Assembly (NCBI GenBank): GCA_007135995.1
Contig: SLHU01000223.1
Location: forward strand, 1 to 6,945
Reading direction: 5' to 3'
DNA from: Clostridiales bacterium
GTDB lineage: Bacteria; Bacillota; Clostridia; Saccharofermentanales; UBA5734
DNA length: 6,945 bases
This document shows positions 5,910 through 6,945 of this stretch, one piece after another. Numbering within the stretch: position 1 is the stretch's first letter; each line of letters opens with the position of its first letter. A program made the position numbers and the translations under genes. Below the pieces are notes generated by a model. It ran no database searches. It was not told the origin of the DNA and saw nothing but the letters and a program-made list of their open reading frames with translations.

Positions 5910-6686
5910 ATGACTCAGATACCAAGCCACCAGATTCAGGATGCCCTCATTAATAATCGCTTTAAGCTTTTTGGACAGCCAAAGTGGACTTTCGGCAGAA
6001 ATACATGTAACACGTATGAAGTCTTTGCTGACCTGATGATACTGGAAGATGGCGACGCCATTCCGCCGTCAGCATTTCTGCCAACTATTGAAGCGGATGA
6101 AAAACTGACCATGCAGTTTGGCGCATGGTTTCTTGAACATGCATTCAAGGATGGCGCAAAACTGATGGCATCGCTGCAGATGGATTTGACCATATCGATT
6201 AACATTCTCAGCTTTCAGGCTAATAGGCCGGAATTTGTTGAGCGGGTCAAATATATGCTTGAGCGTGCCGAACTTAAAGCAGCGCATGTTCAGTTTGAAC
6301 TGAGTGAAGCTCAGCCGCTGAACGAGACGGGTGTCCGCAATCTGAAACGGCTGCATGATGAATTGGGTATTCGACTTGTACTGGGCAATTTCGGGAAAGG
6401 TTACTCGAATGTTGATCTGCTCAGGTATATTCCTTTTGATATCATTGAACTCAGCCGTGATCTGACAGCGCAGATTACTGAAAATGAACGTGATCTGCAG
6501 ATAGCGGTAGCGATTCTTCAGATGGCACAGGTTCTGGATATTGACGTCTGCGCAAAAGGGATCGAAACCGCTGAACAGATGGAACTGCTCGAAGAAGCAG
6601 GCTTCAAAATGGGACAAGGATACCTGATTGGAAGACCAATGTTAATGGATGAGCTGGAAAGGTTCGTCAGAAAATACGCGGATTAG
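5910..6686 (+). CDS. Stand-alone degenerate EAL-domain protein
   Basis: A 258-residue protein that is a single EAL domain, the fold of c-di-GMP phosphodiesterases, with no sensor, GGDEF or membrane part. The fold is recognised from GQPKWTF (22-28), YEVFADL at the EAL position (36-42), SINILSFQ (96-103), FELSEAQ (129-135), LGNFGKGYSNVDLL (158-171), IPFDIIELSRDL (174-185), CAKGIET (214-220) and MGQGYLIGRPM (234-244). Many active-site residues are replaced: EAL is EVF (E37 kept) and its following Arg is Asp; the metal-binding pair of DDFGTGYS is G159-N160; the Lys and Asp of LKID are E180 and S182; the first Glu of EGVE is K216. N98, E130, E219 and Q236 remain. The enzyme is therefore probably inactive and may bind a partner protein, as the degenerate EAL protein YdiV does in Enterobacteria, or bind c-di-GMP weakly. 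The partner is unknown. It has its own promoter and is followed by a hairpin terminator, so it is monocistronic. Confidence 0.88.
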   Translation: MTQIPSHQIQDALINNRFKLFGQPKWTFGRNTCNTYEVFADLMILEDGDAIPPSAFLPTIEADEKLTMQFGAWFLEHAFKDGAKLMASLQMDLTISINILSFQANRPEFVERVKYMLERAELKAAHVQFELSEAQPLNETGVRNLKRLHDELGIRLVLGNFGKGYSNVDLLRYIPFDIIELSRDLTAQITENERDLQIAVAILQMAQVLDIDVCAKGIETAEQMELLEEAGFKMGQGYLIGRPMLMDELERFVRKYAD

Positions 6687-6712
6687 GCGAGTCCTCTTAT
6701 GACGTATCATAG

Positions 6713-6743
6713 AAGCTGCCTCATATGATGCTTGAGGCAGCTT
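6713..6743. terminator. Hairpin terminator between convergent genes
   Basis: AAGCTGCCTCA (6713-6723) pairs perfectly with TGAGGCAGCTT (6733-6743): an 11-bp stem with a 9-base loop. On the plus strand it is followed by a T-rich stretch (TTTACTTATGCTTTTT), which suits the end of the EAL transcript 27 bases after its stop. The permease stop codon on the other strand lies only 3 bases beyond, so the same hairpin may stop transcription from both sides, though the minus-strand T-tract is poor. Confidence 0.8.
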
Positions 6744-6746
6744 TAC

Positions 6747-6945
6747 TTATGCTTTTTCCTGTTTCAGAATATTGACCAGTTCTTTTATCCTGGGCGGTTT
6801 ACCATACATTAAAACGCCAACGCGGTAAATCCTGCTTGAAATCCATCCGGTTCCCAGTATGGTTACCAGCATAATCAGGACAGACACCGTTATCTCCAGT
6901 GCCGATACGTCAGTCATCGCGATGCGGACAAACATCGCCATTGGA
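6747..6945 (-). CDS. ABC-2 type transporter permease, NatB-like (C-terminal fragment)
   Basis: The last 65 codons of a gene entering from the right edge; the frame is open to base 6945, so the internal Met codons need not be starts. The fragment holds PMAMFVRIAM, one hydrophobic membrane helix (ALEITVSVLIMLVTILGTGW) and then the tail SSRIYRVGVLMYGKPPRIKEL. The RIYRVGxLMYGKxP motif just before the cytoplasmic C-terminus is characteristic of NatB/YhaP-type ABC-2 permeases, which work with an ATPase such as NatA to export ions or small compounds. Substrate cannot be judged from this part. Any partner ATPase gene would lie to the right, outside the window. Transcription is convergent with the EAL gene across the hairpin at 6713-6743. 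Confidence 0.82.
   Translation of the reverse strand, partial: PMAMFVRIAMTDVSALEITVSVLIMLVTILGTGWISSRIYRVGVLMYGKPPRIKELVNILKQEKA

Noticed and set aside
6069..6617. A 182-residue open frame on the minus strand inside the EAL gene
   Set aside because: It is fully antisense to a clear EAL domain with strong ribosome site, and its composition does not resemble a real protein family.

Overview
The window looks like ordinary chromosome from a Bacillota (Firmicutes)-type bacterium. Shine-Dalgarno sequences are strong (AAGGAGG before the EAL gene, AGGAGG before the PH-like gene), sigma-70/sigma-A style promoters are recognisable, base composition is fairly balanced, and there is a NatB-like ABC-2 permease tail, a roughly 640-residue glutamine-dependent NAD+ synthetase of the kind common in anaerobic Clostridia and relatives, and an alpha-oxoamine synthase of a type I associate with the same groups. 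Genus cannot be fixed from the sequence. No tRNA, rRNA, CRISPR array, transposase or prophage gene was seen.

Layout, left to right. (1) 1-950, minus strand: the N-terminal 316 codons of a PLP-dependent alpha-oxoamine synthase with a serine-palmitoyltransferase-like signature, running off the left edge. (2) 951-1328: no gene; two candidate minus-strand promoters for that enzyme. (3) 1329-2309, minus: mutM (Fpg), a DNA glycosylase with all key residues but about 55 residues longer than usual. (4) 2310-2528: divergent control region with candidate promoters and a tandem 20-bp operator-like repeat. (5) 2529-3523, plus: a two-gene operon of unknown function, a 102-residue zinc-ribbon protein and a protein with two membrane segments and a PH/GRAM-like domain that probably starts at TTG 2843. 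(6) 3544-5472, minus: nadE, convergent with the operon. (7) 5473-5909: no gene; leader and promoter of nadE, a set of inverted repeats, and the promoter of the next gene. (8) 5910-6686, plus: a stand-alone EAL-domain protein that has lost most catalytic residues. (9) 6713-6743: a strong hairpin between convergent genes. (10) 6747-6945, minus: the C-terminus of an ABC-2 (NatB-like) permease entering from the right edge.

The genes do not form one pathway. nadE makes NAD+, mutM repairs oxidised guanine, and the oxoamine synthase probably makes a 3-keto long-chain or related amino-ketone. The least described parts are the zinc-ribbon/PH-like pair with its repeat-bearing promoter and the degenerate EAL protein, which is more likely a c-di-GMP sensor or protein-binding regulator than a phosphodiesterase. 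I found no clear evidence of a multi-gene novel system such as a defence island or biosynthetic cluster.
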